DNA from: Mycobacterium sp.
Lineage (GTDB): Bacteria; Actinomycetota; Actinomycetes; Mycobacteriales; Mycobacteriaceae
Assembly: GCA_021732005.1 (NCBI GenBank)
Contig: JAKFVT010000024.1
Span: forward strand, 145,351 to 209,350
Direction: 5' to 3'
Length of the DNA: 64,000 bases
The notes beneath the pieces were generated by a model. It did no database searches. It saw nothing but the letters and a program-made list of their open reading frames with translations, and had not been told where the DNA came from. Of this stretch, positions 1 to 11,900 are shown in pieces (position 1 is the first letter of the stretch; every line of letters begins with the position of its first letter). The translations under genes and the position numbers were made by a program.

Positions 1-3000
1 ATCAGCCTGCGCAGATTCACGTCGTCGAGGGCGGCTTCGACCTCGTCCATGACGTAGAACGGCGACGGGCGGGCCCGGAAGATCGCCACCAGCATGGCCA
101 CCGCGGTCAGCGACTTCTCGCCGCCGGAGAGCAGCGAGAGCCGCTTGACCTTCTTACCCGGCGGGCGGGCCTCCACCTCCACACCGGTGGTCAGCAGATC
201 GCTGGGGTCGGTCAGCAACAGGCGGCCCTCACCACCCGGGAACAGCGTCGCGAACACCTGCTCGAACTCGCGCTCGACGTCGGCGTAGGCCTCGGCGAAC
301 ACCTGCAGGATCCGGGCATCGACATCGGCGATCACGTCGAGCAGGTCCTTGCGGGCGGCCTTGACGTCTTCGAGCTGCGTGGACAGGAAGTTGTAGCGCT
401 CCTCGAGCGCGGCAAACTCTTCCAGCGCAAGCGGATTCACCCGGCCGAGTTCGGACAGCTCGCGTTCGGCCCGCTTGGCCCGCCGTTCCTGAGTCGGGCG
501 GTCGAACCGCATTGGCGCCGGCGCCATGACCTGCTCGCCGCGCTCCTTGGCCTGTTCGTATTCGGCCATCTCCAACTCCGACGGCGGCAGCGTCACGTCC
601 GGGCCGTACTCGTTGATCAGATCGTCGGCGGACATACCGAATTGCTCCAGCACCATCTGCTCGAGCTGTTCGATGCGCAGCGACGCCTGGGCCTTGGCCA
701 CCTCGTCGCGGTGTAGCGAGTCGGTCAGCGCGGCGATCCGGCTGTTCAGCGCGGTGACTTCCTCACGCGCAGCGGTCATCGCGGTGGCCCGTTCCTGCCG
801 TTCGGCGGCGAGAGCGTCACGCCGTCGGGACGCCGCTGCCACGACACCGGACAGATGCCCGGCCACGCGTCGCCCGGCTTCGGCCACCGCGGCCGCGACC
901 GCCGCAGCGTGCTCGCGGGCCGCGCGGGCGCGCTGGGCGCGAACCCGCGCCTCCCGCTCAGCCGCAGCGGCGCGCCGCAATGAATCCGCCCGTCCGCGCA
1001 CTGCATTCGCACGTTCCTCGGCGGTACGCACCGCTAGCCGCACCTCCACCTCGACGGCGCGGGCTTCCTCGGCGGCGGACTGCATGTACTGGCGGTCCTC
1101 CGGCGCGTCCTCGACCTCGGTCGCCCCGTCCTGGGCGGCGGCCAGCCGGTTCTCGAGCTCGGTGAGCTCTTCCACCGTGCGCAACCGGCCGGCCTCGAGC
1201 TCATCGCGCTGAGCCTGCTGGCGGCGCCACTCGCCCTCGGCGGCACGGGCTTCCTGCCCCAGCCTGCCGAGCTGTTCGTAGATGGCGGCGATCGCGGCGT
1301 CGGATTCGTTGAGCGCCGCCAACGCCTGCTCGGCGGAGTCCTGACGCTCACCCTGTTCGATGAGCGCACCGGCCAGCGCGGCCGACAGCTCGGCGACCTG
1401 AGTCTCGGCTGCGGCGAGTTCGCGTGTGGCCTTGTCGATTTCGCCGGCGATCTCCAGGGTGCTCGGCTTGCGGTCGGAGCCGCCGCTGACCCACCCCGCG
1501 CCAACCAGGTCACCTTCGAGGGTGACCGCGCGCAGCGACGGCCGCGCCGCGACCAGATCCAGCGCGGCACCGAGATCCTCGACGACGGCGACGTCGCCGA
1601 GCATTGCCGTCATGGCGCCCTGCAGTCGTCCCGGCGCCTCGATCAGATCCAGCGCCCACAACGCGCGCTCCGGCAGCGAATCGTTCTGGCGCGGCGCAAT
1701 CGGCCAGTCCCCCAACACGATCGCCGCCCGGCCACCGTCGGCGTCCTTGAGCGCTCGCACCGCCGAACTGGCGGCATCGAAGTTCTCGGCGGCCACCGCG
1801 TCGGCCGCTGCGCCCAGCACCGCCGCCAACGCCCCCTCGTAGCCCGATCGCACCTTGACGAGCTTGGCAATTGTCCCGAAAAGGCCTGCGCCACCACGGT
1901 TTTCCGTCAGCCAGGCCGAGCCGTCCTTGCGCTCCAGCCCGACCGCCAACGCGTCGATACGAGCCCGCAACGAGGCCACCTGCCGTTCGGCGCTGCGCTC
2001 GGCCGCCTGCAATTCGGCCACCCGCTCGTCGGCCAGCCGCAGCGCGGTGATCGTGCGGTCGTGCTGCTCGTCGAGTCCGACCTCGCCCTGATCCAGTTCG
2101 CCCACCCGGCCCTGCACGGTCTCGAACTCGGCCCTGGCGTGCTGGGTGCGGGCGGCGGCCTCTTCGATCGCGGTGGTCAGCCGCGCGACGCCCTCGTCGA
2201 TCGATTCGACCCGGGCGCGCACAGTCTCGACCTGGCCGGCCAGCCGGGCGAGGCCTTCGCGGCGGTCGGCCTCGGCGCGCACGGCGGCCATGTGGGCACG
2301 TTCGGCTTCGGCGGCTGCGCGTTCGCGTTCCCCGAGCTCGGCACGCGCGAACTCGAGCCGGGATTGCGCTTCGGCCAGCTCGGCCAGCAGCTCCTGCTCC
2401 CGCGCGGCGACCTCGTCGGCCTCGGCTTCCAGCTCGTCGGGGTCCGGACCGGTGCTCGCGGTGGGTTCGGTCTCGAGGTATTGCGCTCGCTCAGAAGCGA
2501 TCCGGACGGTGGCGCTCACCCGTTCGGCAAGCGCCGACAGGCGGAACCAGGCCTGCTGGGCGGCGTCGGTGCGTTCGGACAGTGTGGCCACCGCGGCCTC
2601 GTGGGCGGCCAGCGCCGTGCTGGCGACGTCCAGGCGTTTCGCGGCGTCGTCGTGCTCACGGCGCAACGTGGTCTCAGTGTCGTCGGCGCCGGCGAACTCG
2701 GCCCGCCGGGTGACCAGGTCGTCGGCGGCCAGCCGCAGCCGCGCGTCGCGCAGATCCGCCTGAATGGTCTGGGCTCGCCGCGCCATCTCGGCCTGTCGAC
2801 CCAGTGGCTTGAGCTGGCGGCGCAGCTCGGTGGTCAGGTCGGTGAGCCGGGCCAGGTTGGCCGCCATGGAGTCGAGCTTGCGGACCGCCTTTTCCTTGCG
2901 CTTGCGGTGCTTGAGCACACCGGCGGCCTCTTCGATGAAGGCCCGGCGGTCTTCGGGCCGCGACTCGAGGATCTGCGAGAGCCGGCCCTGACCGACGATG

Positions 3001-3416
3001 ACGTGCATCTCGCGGCCGATGCCGGAGTCGCTGAGCAGCTCCTGGACGTCCATCAACCGGCAGCTGGTGCCGTTGATCTCGTACTCCCCGGCGCCGTCGC
3101 GGAACATCCGCCGGGTGATCGACACCTCGGAGTACTCGATCGGCAGCGCGTGGTCGGAGTTGTCGATGGTCAGCGTCACCTCGGCGCGACCCAGCGGCGC
3201 CCGCGAGGAGGTGCCGGCGAAAATGACGTCTTCCATCTTGCCGCCGCGCAGCGTTTTCGCCCCCTGCTCGCCCATCACCCAGGCCAGCGCGTCGACGACA
3301 TTGGACTTGCCGGAGCCGTTCGGGCCGACCACGCAGGTGATGCCGGGCTCCAGGCGGAGAGTCGTCGCCGCGGCGAAGGACTTGAAGCCCTTCAGGGTCA
3401 GACTCTTGAGGTACAC
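1..3416 (-). CDS. smc: Chromosome segregation ATPase SMC (3' end beyond window)
   Basis: SMC condenses and segregates the chromosome with ScpA and ScpB. The frame starts at a GTG at 3416-3414 ([14 protein letters not shown]) and stays open to the left edge, giving 1138 codons. The family is about 1200 residues, so only the last few dozen are missing. The Walker A motif [19 protein letters not shown] lies near residue 32. Long charged coiled-coil stretches follow. The ABC signature [12 protein letters not shown] and Walker [14 protein letters not shown] are read close to the left edge (about 50-145), so both ATPase halves are present. The gene lies 11 bp downstream of acyP in the mutM-osmC-acyP-smc order known in mycobacteria. 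Identification is secure. Confidence 0.97.
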   Translation of the reverse strand, partial: MYLKSLTLKGFKSFAAATTLRLEPGITCVVGPNGSGKSNVVDALAWVMGEQGAKTLRGGKMEDVIFAGTSSRAPLGRAEVTLTIDNSDHALPIEYSEVSITRRMFRDGAGEYEINGTSCRLMDVQELLSDSGIGREMHVIVGQGRLSQILESRPEDRRAFIEEAAGVLKHRKRKEKAVRKLDSMAANLARLTDLTTELRRQLKPLGRQAEMARRAQTIQADLRDARLRLAADDLVTRRAEFAGADDTETTLRREHDDAAKRLDVASTALAAHEAAVATLSERTDAAQQAWFRLSALAERVSATVRIASERAQYLETEPTASTGPDPDELEAEADEVAAREQELLAELAEAQSRLEFARAELGERERAAAEAERAHMAAVRAEADRREGLARLAGQVETVRARVESIDEGVARLTTAIEEAAARTQHARAEFETVQGRVGELDQGEVGLDEQHDRTITALRLADERVAELQAAERSAERQVASLRARIDALAVGLERKDGSAWLTENRGGAGLFGTIAKLVKVRSGYEGALAAVLGAAADAVAAENFDAASSAVRALKDADGGRAAIVLGDWPIAPRQNDSLPERALWALDLIEAPGRLQGAMTAMLGDVAVVEDLGAALDLVAARPSLRAVTLEGDLVGAGWVSGGSDRKPSTLEIAGEIDKATRELAAAETQVAELSAALAGALIEQGERQDSAEQALAALNESDAAIAAIYEQLGRLGQEARAAEGEWRRQQAQRDELEAGRLRTVEELTELENRLAAAQDGATEVEDAPEDRQYMQSAAEEARAVEVEVRLAVRTAEERANAVRGRADSLRRAAAAEREARVRAQRARAAREHAAAVAAAVAEAGRRVAGHLSGVVAAASRRRDALAAERQERATAMTAAREEVTALNSRIAALTDSLHRDEVAKAQASLRIEQLEQMVLEQFGMSADDLINEYGPDVTLPPSELEMAEYEQAKERGEQVMAPAPMRFDRPTQERRAKRAERELSELGRVNPLALEEFAALEERYNFLSTQLEDVKAARKDLLDVIADVDARILQVFAEAYADVEREFEQVFATLFPGGEGRLLLTDPSDLLTTGVEVEARPPGKKVKRLSLLSGGEKSLTAVAMLVAIFRARPSPFYVMDEVEAALDDVNLRRL

Positions 3417-3427
3417 GGCGTGCCAGA

Positions 3428-3715
3428 CTACCGCTCGCTAAAGCCTCTGATGGCTTCGCCGCGCGGTGACCAATCGACAACAACCTTGTCGACGTGCCCC
3501 GGCGTTTTCCCACTATTGAGCAGGTGTAACAGCTGTTCACATGCGTCACGTGGGCCCTGCGCGACGACCAGCACCCGGCCGTCGGCCTGATTGGACGCGT
3601 AACCGGTCAGGCCCAGCTCCAGCGCCCGAGACCGGGTCCACCAGCGGAAACCCACGCCCTGTACGTGGCCGTGCACCCAGGCGGTCAGGCGGACATCAGG
3701 ATCGGCCAACGTCAT
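3428..3715 (-). CDS. acyP: Acylphosphatase
   Basis: Small 95-residue enzyme that hydrolyses carboxyl-phosphate bonds. The family signature is clear: [18 protein letters not shown] (catalytic Arg after GVGF) near residues 14-31, then [17 protein letters not shown] with the catalytic Asn. Length is normal. The ATG at 3715 lies inside the end of the upstream OsmC gene (20 bp overlap), so the two are probably co-translated. The physiological substrate is unknown, as for most bacterial acylphosphatases. Confidence 0.93.
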   Translation of the reverse strand: MTLADPDVRLTAWVHGHVQGVGFRWWTRSRALELGLTGYASNQADGRVLVVAQGPRDACEQLLHLLNSGKTPGHVDKVVVDWSPRGEAIRGFSER

Positions 3716-4112
3716 CCACCTCGAACCGGACCTCGGTGCCGGATTTGAGGGTGCGCCCCACGGTGCACACCTGGTCGATCGCGCGGTTGACCACCAGCAC
3801 CAGCCGCTCGATCTCCTCCGGGGACAGCCCGGATAGGTCGATCTCCAGCTTCTCCTCCAGCAGCGGATAGCGCTCCTGGTCCCGGTCGGCGGCCCCGGAC
3901 ACCCGGATCGTGGCCGGATAGTCGTCGCCGAGGCGGCGGCGCAGCGGCTGATCGCTGCTCAGGCCGCTGCACCCGGCCAGCGCGATCTTGAGCAGCTCGC
4001 CGGGGGTGAAGACACCCTCATCGGTCTCTGAGCCGATCAGCACCTCCGCGCCGCGGCTGCTGTGCCCGGTGTAGCGGCGGATGCCGGTGCGTTCCACCCA
4101 CAGGTCAGTCAT
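3696..4112 (-). CDS. OsmC/Ohr family protein
   Basis: 138 residues of OsmC-family type, a group that includes thiol-dependent peroxidases acting on organic hydroperoxides. Visible features are the [23 protein letters not shown] segment with the first redox cysteine, and [22 protein letters not shown] with the second, at the usual spacing. It sits between mutM and acyP, as in other mycobacteria (Rv2923c position), which places a peroxide-defence protein beside a gene for oxidised-base repair. Whether it is Ohr-like or OsmC-like cannot be decided here. Confidence 0.88.
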   Translation of the reverse strand: MTDLWVERTGIRRYTGHSSRGAEVLIGSETDEGVFTPGELLKIALAGCSGLSSDQPLRRRLGDDYPATIRVSGAADRDQERYPLLEEKLEIDLSGLSPEEIERLVLVVNRAIDQVCTVGRTLKSGTEVRFEVDDVGRS

Positions 4113-4146
4113 GTGTTCGTGTCTCCTTGGTCTCGACGTGCAGGCT

Positions 4147-4995
4147 TCAACGTCTGGGGCGCGGTTGACATTTCGGACAGTAGAACGACGAGCGGTTCAT
4201 GAACTTCTCCCGTCGGATCGCGGTGCCGCAGCGCGGGCACGGCAGGTCTTCGCGGCCGTAGACGTTCAACGACCGGTCGAAGTACCCGGACTGCCCATTG
4301 ACGTTGACATACAGCGAGTCGAACGAGGTGCCGCCCTGACCGAGCGCTTCACGCATCACCTCGGTGGCGGCATCGAGCAGCTCGGCGAGTTGGCGGCGGG
4401 TCAGGTTCTCGGCGAGCCGCGCGCCGTTGATCTTGGCTCGCCACAGCGACTCATCGGCGTAGATGTTGCCGATACCCGACACCACGGTCTGATCGAGCAG
4501 CTGCCGCTTGATCTCGGAGTGCTTGCGGCGCAACACCGTAACGACGGCATCGCGATCGAACCGAGGGTCCAGCGGATCGCGGGCGATGTGCGCCACCGGT
4601 TCGGGCACCCGGCTGCCATCGATGTCGACCAGGTCGGCCAGCTGCCACCCGCCGAACGTGCGCTGATCGACGAAACTCAGTGCGGTGCCGTCGTCGAGCA
4701 AGGCCGCGATACGCAGATGATTGGTGTTGGGCACCGGGCCCAGCAACATCTGGCCGCTCATGCCCAGGTGCACCACCAGTGCGGTTTCGTCATTCAGGTT
4801 GAGCCACAAGTACTTTCCACGCCGATCGGTGCCGGTGATCTGCGCGTCGAGCAACCGGGCGGTCAGATCGGCCGCACCGGCCTCGTGCCTGCGCACCGCC
4901 CGCGGATGATGCACCCGCACCGCGGAGATCGACCTGCCTGCGACGTGGGCTTGCAGGCCGCGCCGCACGACCTCGACCTCAGGCAGCTCAGGCAT
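4147..4995 (-). CDS. mutM: Formamidopyrimidine-DNA glycosylase
   Basis: Base-excision repair glycosylase/AP lyase that removes 8-oxoguanine and formamidopyrimidines. The N-terminus [14 protein letters not shown] supplies the catalytic Pro2 and Glu3. The conserved Lys lies in [10 protein letters not shown]. The H2TH region includes [19 protein letters not shown]-terminal zinc finger has two Cys pairs ([13 protein letters not shown] and SFYCPKCQ). The length of 282 residues is typical. It lies 27 bp downstream of rnc in the same minus-strand cluster. Confidence 0.97.
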   Translation of the reverse strand: MPELPEVEVVRRGLQAHVAGRSISAVRVHHPRAVRRHEAGAADLTARLLDAQITGTDRRGKYLWLNLNDETALVVHLGMSGQMLLGPVPNTNHLRIAALLDDGTALSFVDQRTFGGWQLADLVDIDGSRVPEPVAHIARDPLDPRFDRDAVVTVLRRKHSEIKRQLLDQTVVSGIGNIYADESLWRAKINGARLAENLTRRQLAELLDAATEVMREALGQGGTSFDSLYVNVNGQSGYFDRSLNVYGREDLPCPRCGTAIRREKFMNRSSFYCPKCQPRPRR

Positions 4996-5022
4996 CGCAG
5001 TAGCGCCGAATGCGACTGTGGC

Positions 5023-5715
5023 TCAAGCGTTGTCCAGCGCGTTCCAGGCCGCGGCGGCGGCCTTCTGTTCGGCTTCCTTCTTCGACCGGCCGACGCCATT
5101 GCCGTACTCGGTGTCCATCACCAGGACGACGGCGGTGAACTCCTTGTCGTGATCGGGCCCGGTGGAGGTGACGACATAGGACGGCGGCCCCAGGCTGCGC
5201 GACGCGGTCAGCTCCTGCAGGCTGGTCTTCCAGTCCAGGCCGGCACCCAGCGTCGGCGCGGTATCCAGCAGATTGCCGAACAGCCGCAGGATCACGTCGC
5301 GCGCAACGTCGATACCGTGGTGCAGATACACCGCACCCAGCAGTGATTCCATGCCGTCGGCCAGGATGCTGGACTTGTCGGCTCCGCCGGTGTTGACCTC
5401 GCCGCGGCCCAACAGCAGATGCGCGCCCAAGCCTTCGTCGGTCAGGACCCGCCCCACGTCGGCCAGTGCCTGGGTGTTGACGATGCTGGCGCGCAGTTTT
5501 GCCAGGTCACCTTCGGTGCGTTCCGGGTGGCGATGGAACAGTTCGTCGGTGATCGTCAGACCGAGCACCGCGTCGCCGAGGAACTCCAGCCGTTCATTGG
5601 TGGGCAGACCGCCATGCTCGTAGGCGTAGCTGCGATGCGTCAGCGCCAACGTCAGCAGGTCTTCCGGCATGTCGACGCCGAGGGCGGCGAGCAAATTCTC
5701 GCGTGGCGGGCTCAC
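5023..5715 (-). CDS. rnc: Ribonuclease III
   Basis: Double-strand-specific endoribonuclease for rRNA precursor and other RNA processing. I chose the GTG at 5715 because it overlaps the TGA of the upstream gene (GTGA) and gives the usual 230-residue length; the open frame continues further upstream without family similarity. The signature [14 protein letters not shown] lies near residue 40, a second acidic site is in [18 protein letters not shown], and the C-terminal 70 residues ([16 protein letters not shown] to [13 protein letters not shown]) form a dsRNA-binding domain. Confidence 0.96.
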   Translation of the reverse strand: MSPPRENLLAALGVDMPEDLLTLALTHRSYAYEHGGLPTNERLEFLGDAVLGLTITDELFHRHPERTEGDLAKLRASIVNTQALADVGRVLTDEGLGAHLLLGRGEVNTGGADKSSILADGMESLLGAVYLHHGIDVARDVILRLFGNLLDTAPTLGAGLDWKTSLQELTASRSLGPPSYVVTSTGPDHDKEFTAVVLVMDTEYGNGVGRSKKEAEQKAAAAAWNALDNA

Positions 5716-6311
5716 GAAGCGCCGGCCCCCGGTTCGGGGGTGTCGGCATCCGCTGCGGGGAACATGCCCGCCAGCTTGGCGAACCGCGGGTCGATCACGT
5801 CGTGCTGGTGGCCGGGTTCGGTGGCCAGCGCGACACCGCACTGCGTGCACAGCCCCGCACAGTCCTCGGTGCATAGCGGGGCGAACGGCAGCGCCAGACC
5901 GACGGCGTCGACGATCGGTTGTTCCAGGTCGATGGTCTGGTCGACGACGTGGCCGACCTCGTCTTCCTCGGTGGTGGATTCCGTCGTGCTGTCGGGATAG
6001 GCGAACAGTTCGGTCAGCGAGATCTCGACGTCGCCGGTGACTTCGGTCAGGCAGCGGGAGCATTCACCCCGAGTCGGTGCGTACACCGTGCCGGTGACCA
6101 GGACTCCCTCGGACACCGATTCGAGTCGCAGATCCAGAGTCAGATCCGCGCCGCGTTCGATGGCGATCAGGTCCAGCCCGATTCGCGCTGGGCTGGGCAC
6201 CGTTTCGTGCAGCTCGAGCATCGAGCCGGGGCGGCGCCCTAACCGGGAGATGTCGAGGACGAGCGGCGACCAGGGTTTGCGCTTCGTCTGAGCACTGCGT
6301 GAAGTCGCCAT
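5712..6311 (-). CDS. YceD/DUF177 family protein
   Basis: 199-residue member of the DUF177 (YceD) family, which in many bacteria lies next to rpmF and has been linked to 23S rRNA or large-subunit maturation. Seen here: the [10 protein letters not shown] motif in the middle and a Cys-rich C-terminal stretch, [15 protein letters not shown], which probably binds zinc, followed by [11 protein letters not shown]. Here it precedes rnc, with a 4-bp overlap, rather than rpmF, as in other mycobacteria (Rv2926c position). A ribosome or rRNA-processing role is inference from family and neighbour. Confidence 0.85.
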   Translation of the reverse strand: MATSRSAQTKRKPWSPLVLDISRLGRRPGSMLELHETVPSPARIGLDLIAIERGADLTLDLRLESVSEGVLVTGTVYAPTRGECSRCLTEVTGDVEISLTELFAYPDSTTESTTEEDEVGHVVDQTIDLEQPIVDAVGLALPFAPLCTEDCAGLCTQCGVALATEPGHQHDVIDPRFAKLAGMFPAADADTPEPGAGAS

Positions 6312-6369
6312 GATCCGATCTTAAAACCCGGCGCCGCGCGATTGCGCCAGCAGGCGCGGGCCGGGACGC

Positions 6370-7107
6370 TCAGCGTTGCGCGTAGTCGTGGGTGCCTGCG
6401 GCGGTGCGCAGTTGATGACGACCGCGGCTAACCGAACGCAGTGTGCCGTTGAGGTAGTCCTCGAACTGGGCGAGCTTGTTGTCGACGTAGATGTCGCACT
6501 CGCCACGCAGCCGGTCGGCTTCGGCGTGGGCGGTGTCGATCAGCCGGGTCGACTCGGCGTTGGCCGCCTGGACAACCTCGGTCTGCGAGACCAGCCGCTG
6601 CTGTTCCTTGATGCCTTCCTGCACGGCCTTCTCGTAGGAGAGGTTGCCGCTCTCCACCAGCCGGTCGGCCTCGGCCTTGGCCCTGCTGGTAGCCGCTTCG
6701 TACTCGCGCTTGGCGGTCGCGGCCAACCGGCTCGACTCGTCGCGAGCCTCGGCGACCATGCGTTCGCTGTGCTGACGGGCCTCGGCGACCATCCGGTCGG
6801 CCTGCGACTTGGCGTCGGCCAGCAGCCGGTCGGCCTCGGCGCGGGCATGGCTCAGCAGGGAGTCGGCCTCGGCGGTCGAGTTCGACACCATCGAGTCGGA
6901 GTGCTCTTTGGCCTCCCGCAGCAATGAATCGCGGGCGTCCAGCACATCCTGGGCGTCGTCGAGTTCACCTGGGATGGCGTCCTTGATGTCATCGAGGAGC
7001 TCCAGCACGTCACCGCGCGGCACCACGCAACCAGCCGTCATCGGAACGCCGCGGGCCTCTTCGACAATCGCGCTCAATTCATCGAGCGCTTCAAAAACTC
7101 GGTACAC
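6370..7107 (-). CDS. sepIVA: SepIVA-type DivIVA-domain septation protein
   Basis: 245-residue cytoplasmic coiled-coil protein. The start is the GTG at 7107 (VYRVFEALDEL), chosen because AGGAGG lies 8 bases upstream and the length equals that of the mycobacterial family; the frame is open further upstream without support. The N-terminal DivIVA-like region (FEALDELSAIVEEARGVPM) is followed by long Ala/Glu/Arg-rich heptads with repeated AEADRL units. The family is required for cell division and polar growth in mycobacteria. Neighbour order matches Rv2927c. Function is assigned from family knowledge. Confidence 0.88.
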   Translation of the reverse strand: MYRVFEALDELSAIVEEARGVPMTAGCVVPRGDVLELLDDIKDAIPGELDDAQDVLDARDSLLREAKEHSDSMVSNSTAEADSLLSHARAEADRLLADAKSQADRMVAEARQHSERMVAEARDESSRLAATAKREYEAATSRAKAEADRLVESGNLSYEKAVQEGIKEQQRLVSQTEVVQAANAESTRLIDTAHAEADRLRGECDIYVDNKLAQFEDYLNGTLRSVSRGRHQLRTAAGTHDYAQR

Positions 7108-7277
7108 GGCGCCACCCTCCTGGGCGTAGTTGGTAGTGACCAGTGTGCCTGGTGTTACGCCTGTGACTGCGGTGGCGGCCCGGTGTGTCGGGCAGACATT
7201 TCTGGCAACCGCACCGGTCAGGGGCATCTCGCCGACGATTATGTCGGCCCGGCGCCCCCGCCGAGGCGGATCCGGCG

Positions 7278-7844
7278 CTACTTGATGGCTGCCGAGATCG
7301 CGTCGCGGGCGCGATCGAGCATCGATGCGAACGGGCCGACGGCGAAGTTCAGGGCAGCCGACTCCACACCGGGGTGCGGGCGGGTCGGCGCGATCGCCTC
7401 GGCCGCGCGGGCCGCTCCCGCCATCCGCTCGAGGGCCGCGTCGTCCAACTCGGCCTGCAGCTGGTTGAACTCCTCGTTCTCCTCCCGCTCCGCGTGCTCG
7501 ACGACCGAGTCGCGAAACTTGGTGAGCTCGTCGAGGAATTCCTGGGAAGCGATGTCCATCTTTTCCAGAGCGGACAGCTGTTCCTTGGCCTCGTGCTCCT
7601 CGGCGAGCCGGGCATCGACGATGCTGTCACCGTCGGCGACCTCGAATCGCGCCCGCGGATGGACGACCATCTCCTCGGCGGTTTCGTGCACGGCCAGAAG
7701 CTGACGAAGATCGACGAAAGCCTTCTCGCGAGCCTTGGGATCCGACGCGTGCAAGACGTCGTCGAACATGTCCTTGATCAGGTTGTGCTGGTGCTTGAGA
7801 AAGTCGACGACATCGGTCGTGGACTGCACGAATGTTTCGACCAC
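7278..7844 (-). CDS. Hemerythrin-like metal-binding protein
   Basis: 188 residues. The GTG at 7844 is preferred because GGAGG lies 7 bases upstream; an in-frame ATG exists further upstream without a site. His and Glu residues fall at hemerythrin-like spacings in HQHNLIKDMFDDVL, HETAEEMVVHPRAR, EEHEAKEQL and HAEREENEEF, which would form a four-helix bundle with a di-iron centre. Hemerythrin-like proteins of mycobacteria have been linked to peroxide or NO responses, but the specific role of this one is unknown. It lies between sepIVA and coaD, in the same direction. Confidence 0.8.
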   Translation of the reverse strand: MVETFVQSTTDVVDFLKHQHNLIKDMFDDVLHASDPKAREKAFVDLRQLLAVHETAEEMVVHPRARFEVADGDSIVDARLAEEHEAKEQLSALEKMDIASQEFLDELTKFRDSVVEHAEREENEEFNQLQAELDDAALERMAGAARAAEAIAPTRPHPGVESAALNFAVGPFASMLDRARDAISAAIK

Positions 7845-7928
7845 AGCAATACCTCCGCTGCTCTGTGGGCTTGTCGGCGCGGGGCTGTGCGCCATTGAGG
7901 CGATACCCGGGCCGCCAAAGCCCAAACG

Positions 7929-8414
7929 TCAGCGCGCGCGCTGGGCCAGCTTGGCCTGCAGTCGGCGGTTCACCGACTCCGGCAGCAGCGCCGAGACGTC
8001 ACCGCCGAACGTCGCAACCTCTTTGGCCAGCGACGACGAGACGAACGAATACTGCGGTGTGGTGGCCACGAAGAAGGTGTCCACCCCGGCGATGTGCTTG
8101 TTCATCTGGGCCATCTGCAGCTCGTATTCGAAATCGGTTCCGGTGCGCAGACCCTTGACGATCGCGGTCATCCCGCGCTGTTTGACGAAGTCGACGACCA
8201 GTCCCTGCCCCGACTCGGCGTGCAGGTTCGGCAGGTGGGCGCATGCCTCGGAGATCATCGCGATCCGCTCGTCGATGTCGAACATGCCGGCCTTGTTGGG
8301 ATTGATCAGCACGGCGACGATCACCTCGTCGAATTGCGCTGCGGCCCGCTCGAAGATGTCGACATGACCCCGCGTCACCGGATCGAACGATCCCGGGCAT
8401 ACCGCGCCACTCAT
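7929..8414 (-). CDS. coaD: Phosphopantetheine adenylyltransferase
   Basis: Penultimate step of coenzyme A synthesis: 4'-phosphopantetheine plus ATP gives dephospho-CoA. The 161 residues begin [21 protein letters not shown], which holds the GSFDP nucleotide-binding motif and the T-x-G-H motif. [16 protein letters not shown] and [18 protein letters not shown] follow as in the family. The ATG at 8414 gives normal length; further upstream in-frame sequence is not conserved. It lies 11 bp downstream of rsmD. Confidence 0.97.
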   Translation of the reverse strand: MSGAVCPGSFDPVTRGHVDIFERAAAQFDEVIVAVLINPNKAGMFDIDERIAMISEACAHLPNLHAESGQGLVVDFVKQRGMTAIVKGLRTGTDFEYELQMAQMNKHIAGVDTFFVATTPQYSFVSSSLAKEVATFGGDVSALLPESVNRRLQAKLAQRAR

Positions 8415-8425
8415 GGGCAGTGACG

Positions 8426-8977
8426 CTAGCAGGCCGCGATCTCGATCCGGGTATCTCCGTACCGCCGGTTGTCCCACGCCGTCCAGCCCACCGGCCACGA
8501 CAGTTCCGCCGACGACGTGGCGCGTTCGACCACCACGACGCTGCCCGGCGCGACCCAGCCGTGTCGGCCCAAACTTGCCAGCACGGCTTCGATATCGGCG
8601 CTGGACACCTCGTACGGTGGATCGGCCAGCACCAGGTCCACGGGTACGTCGGTGCCGCCGGCGAGCACCGCGGCGACCGCGCCGCGGCGTACCGTCGCTC
8701 CCGGCAACCCCAGCGTCGCGACGTTTCGTTTGATGACAGCGGCTGCGCGCGAATCACTTTCGACGAACAACGCCGAGGCCGCACCGCGCGACAGCGCTTC
8801 CAGCCCGAGCGCCCCCGAACCGGCGTAGAGGTCCAGCACCCGCAGACCGTCGAAATCCCGCCGCGCGGCAAGGACATTGAACAGTGCCTCACGGACCCGG
8901 TCCGTGGTCGGCCGGGTACCACGGGGCGGCACATCGAGGCGGCGGCCACCGGCACTGCCCCCAACGATGCGGGTCAG
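8426..8977 (-). CDS. rsmD: 16S rRNA (guanine966-N2)-methyltransferase, probable CTG start
   Basis: Methylates G966 of 16S rRNA in the 30S subunit. The conserved N-terminus (L/M)[13 protein letters not shown], the SAM-binding segment [22 protein letters not shown] and the catalytic LVLADPPYE are all present; about 183 residues. No ATG, GTG or TTG precedes TRIVGG in frame within reach. The codon at the expected start, 8977-8975, is CTG and overlaps the pyc stop as CTGA, exactly where ATGA or GTGA would be expected. The next in-frame GTG would delete the conserved TRIVGG strand. Product identity is firm; the start codon is inference. Confidence 0.92.
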   Translation of the reverse strand: MTRIVGGSAGGRRLDVPPRGTRPTTDRVREALFNVLAARRDFDGLRVLDLYAGSGALGLEALSRGAASALFVESDSRAAAVIKRNVATLGLPGATVRRGAVAAVLAGGTDVPVDLVLADPPYEVSSADIEAVLASLGRHGWVAPGSVVVVERATSSAELSWPVGWTAWDNRRYGDTRIEIAAC

Positions 8978-11900
8978 GCCGATCCCCCGGTCAATCCCTC
9001 CGAACCGATCACCACCAGCAGGTCCCCGCCTTCGACCTGCGCGGTGCTGCTGACGGCGACGCGGGTGACGGTGCCGCTCTTGGGTGCGGTGATGGCGGCC
9101 TCCATCTTCATCGCCTCGATGGTGGCGATGGTCTGGCCCGCTTTGACCTTCTCGTCGACGGCGACGCCGACGCTGACCACCCCGGCGAATGGTGCGGCGA
9201 CGTGATCGGGGTTGTTGCGGTCGGCCTTCTCGGCGGCCGGCACGGTTTCGGCGATGTTGGTGTCGCGCACCAACACCGGGCGCAGCTGGCCGTTGATGAT
9301 GCACATGACGGTGCGCATGCCGCGTTCGTCGGGTTCCGAGATCGCCTCCAGCCCGACGATCAGCTCGACGCCGCGCTCGAGCTCGATGCGATGCTCGTCG
9401 CCGTGCCGCAGGCCGGACCAGAACTGGTTGGCCGACAGTCCCGAGGTGTCGCCGTACTCTTCGCGGTGCGCCTCGAATTCCTTGGTGGGGCCGGGGAACA
9501 GCAACCGGTTCAGCGCGGCCTGGCGCGCCGGGCCGGGTTCGCCCAGCACCTTCTCGTCCTCGACCGACAGCGACTGTTCGGGCTTGGCGTCTCCACGCCC
9601 TTCCAACGCCTTGGTGCGCAACGGTTCCGGCCAGCCGCCGGGCGGGTCACCCAGCTCGCCGCGCAGGAACCCGATGACCGAGTCCGGGATGTCCTGGCGC
9701 GCCGGGTCTTCGGCGAACTCCTCGGCGGTGATGCCCGCACCGACCAGGGCCAGCGCCAGATCGCCGACCACCTTGCTCGACGGCGTCACCTTCACCAGCC
9801 GGCCCAGGATCCGGTCGGCTCCCGCGTAGGCGTTCTCGACGTCCTCGAAGCGCTCGCCCAACCCCAGCGCGATGGCCTGGGTGCGCAGGTTGCTCAGCTG
9901 GCCGCCGGGGATCTCGTGGTGGTACACCCGGCCGGTCGGCGCGGGCAGGCCTGCCTCGAACGGGGCGTACACCCGGCGCAGCAGCTCCCAGTACGGCTCG
10001 AGGTCGCACACCGCGTCGAGGTTGATGCCGGTGTCGTACGGCGTGTGCGCCGCGGCGGCGACGATCGCCGACAGCGGGGGCTGGCTGGTGGTACCCGACA
10101 GCGGAGCTGCCGCCCCGTCCACCGCGCTGGCGCCGGCGTGCCAGGCCGCGGTGTAGGTGGCAAGCTGGCCGCCCGGGGTGTCGTGGGTGTGCACGTGCAC
10201 CGGCAGGTCGAAGCGGCTGCGCAGCGCCGAGACCAGCGTGTGCGCCGCCGGCGGGCGCAGCAGCCCCGCCATATCCTTGATCGCCAGCACATGGGCGCCG
10301 GCGTCGACGATCTGCTCGGCCAGCCGCAGCCAGTAGTCCAGCGTGTACAGCGTCTCGGCCGGGTTGGACAGGTCCCCGGTGTACGACATCGCCACTTCGG
10401 CGACCGCCGAACCGGTCGAGCGCACCGCATCGATGGCCGGACGCATCGACTCGACGTTGTTGAGCGCGTCGAAGATTCGGAAGATGTCGACACCGGTGCG
10501 GGCCGCCTCGTCGACGAACGCGTCCGTCACCGTCTCCGGGTAGGGCGTGTAGCCGACCGTGTTGCGGCCGCGCAGCAGCATCTGCAGACAGATGTTGGGG
10601 ATCGCCTCACGCAGCGAGGCCAACCGCTCCCACGGGTCTTCCTTCAAAAACCGAAGCGCCACATCATAAGTCGCTCCACCCCAGCATTCGATGGACAACA
10701 GCTCCGGCGTCATCCGGGCGATGTACGGTGCGACTTTGAGAAGTCCCGAGGACCGCACACGGGTCGCCAGCAGCGACTGGTGGGCGTCGCGGAACGTCGT
10801 ATCGGTCACGCCGATCGCCGGAGAATCCTTGAGCCACTTGGCAAATCCCTCGGGACCCAGTTCGTCGAGGCGCTGCTTGCTGCCCGGCGGCGGGCCCGCC
10901 GAGATGTCGATGTCGGGCAGCTTGTCCTGCGGGTAATACCGCGGCCGGTCGCGGTACGGCGAATTGACCGTCACCTCGGCCAGGAACTTCAGCATCTTGG
11001 TTCCGCGGTCCGCCGAAGTCCGCGACGTCAGCAGTTCGGGACGCTCGTCGATGAACGAGGTGGTGATCCGCCCGGCCTGGAAATCCGGATCGTCCAGAAC
11101 CGCTTGCAGGAACGGGATATTCGTCGACACACCGCGGATCCGGAATTCGGCCACCGCCCGCTTGGCCCGCGCCACCGCGGTAGGGAAATCGCGGCCGCGA
11201 CAGGTGAGCTTGACCAGCATCGAGTCGAAATGCGCGGCGACTTCCGCACCCAGATGGGTCCCGCCGTCGAGCCGAATCCCCGCACCGCCCGGCGAGCGGT
11301 AGGTGGTGATCCGCCCGGTGTCGGGACGGAATCCGTTGGCCGGGTCCTCGGTGGTGATGCGGCATTGCAGGGCCGCGCCGTGCGGCGCGATGCCGTCCTG
11401 GCTCAGGCCCAGGTCGGCCAGCGTCTCGCCCGAGGCGATCCTCAGCTGCGCCGACACCAGGTCGACGTCGGTGATCTCCTCGGTCACGGTGTGCTCCACC
11501 TGGATCCGGGGATTCATCTCGATGAACACATGCCGGCCGCGCTCGTCGAGCAGGAACTCAACGGTGCCGGCACACGTGTAGCCGATGTGGCGGGCGAAGG
11601 CGACGGCGTCAGCGCAGATCTGGTCGCGCAGAGCGGGATCCAGGTTGGGCGCCGGGGCCAGTTCGATGACCTTCTGATGGCGGCGCTGCACACTGCAGTC
11701 GCGCTCGTACAGGTGAATGACGTTGCCGTACGTGTCGGCGAGGATCTGCACCTCGATGTGACGCGGATTCACCACTGCCTGTTCGAGGAACACCGTGGGA
11801 TCACCGAACGCCGACTCGGCTTCGCGGCTGGCGGCCTCGATGGACTCCGGCAATGCCGACGGCTCGGTCACCCGGCGCATACCGCGACCGCCGCCGCCGG

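Noticed and set aside
2061..3590. 509-codon plus-strand frame over smc
   Set aside because: It lies entirely against smc and acyP, has biased composition and lacks a ribosome-binding site.
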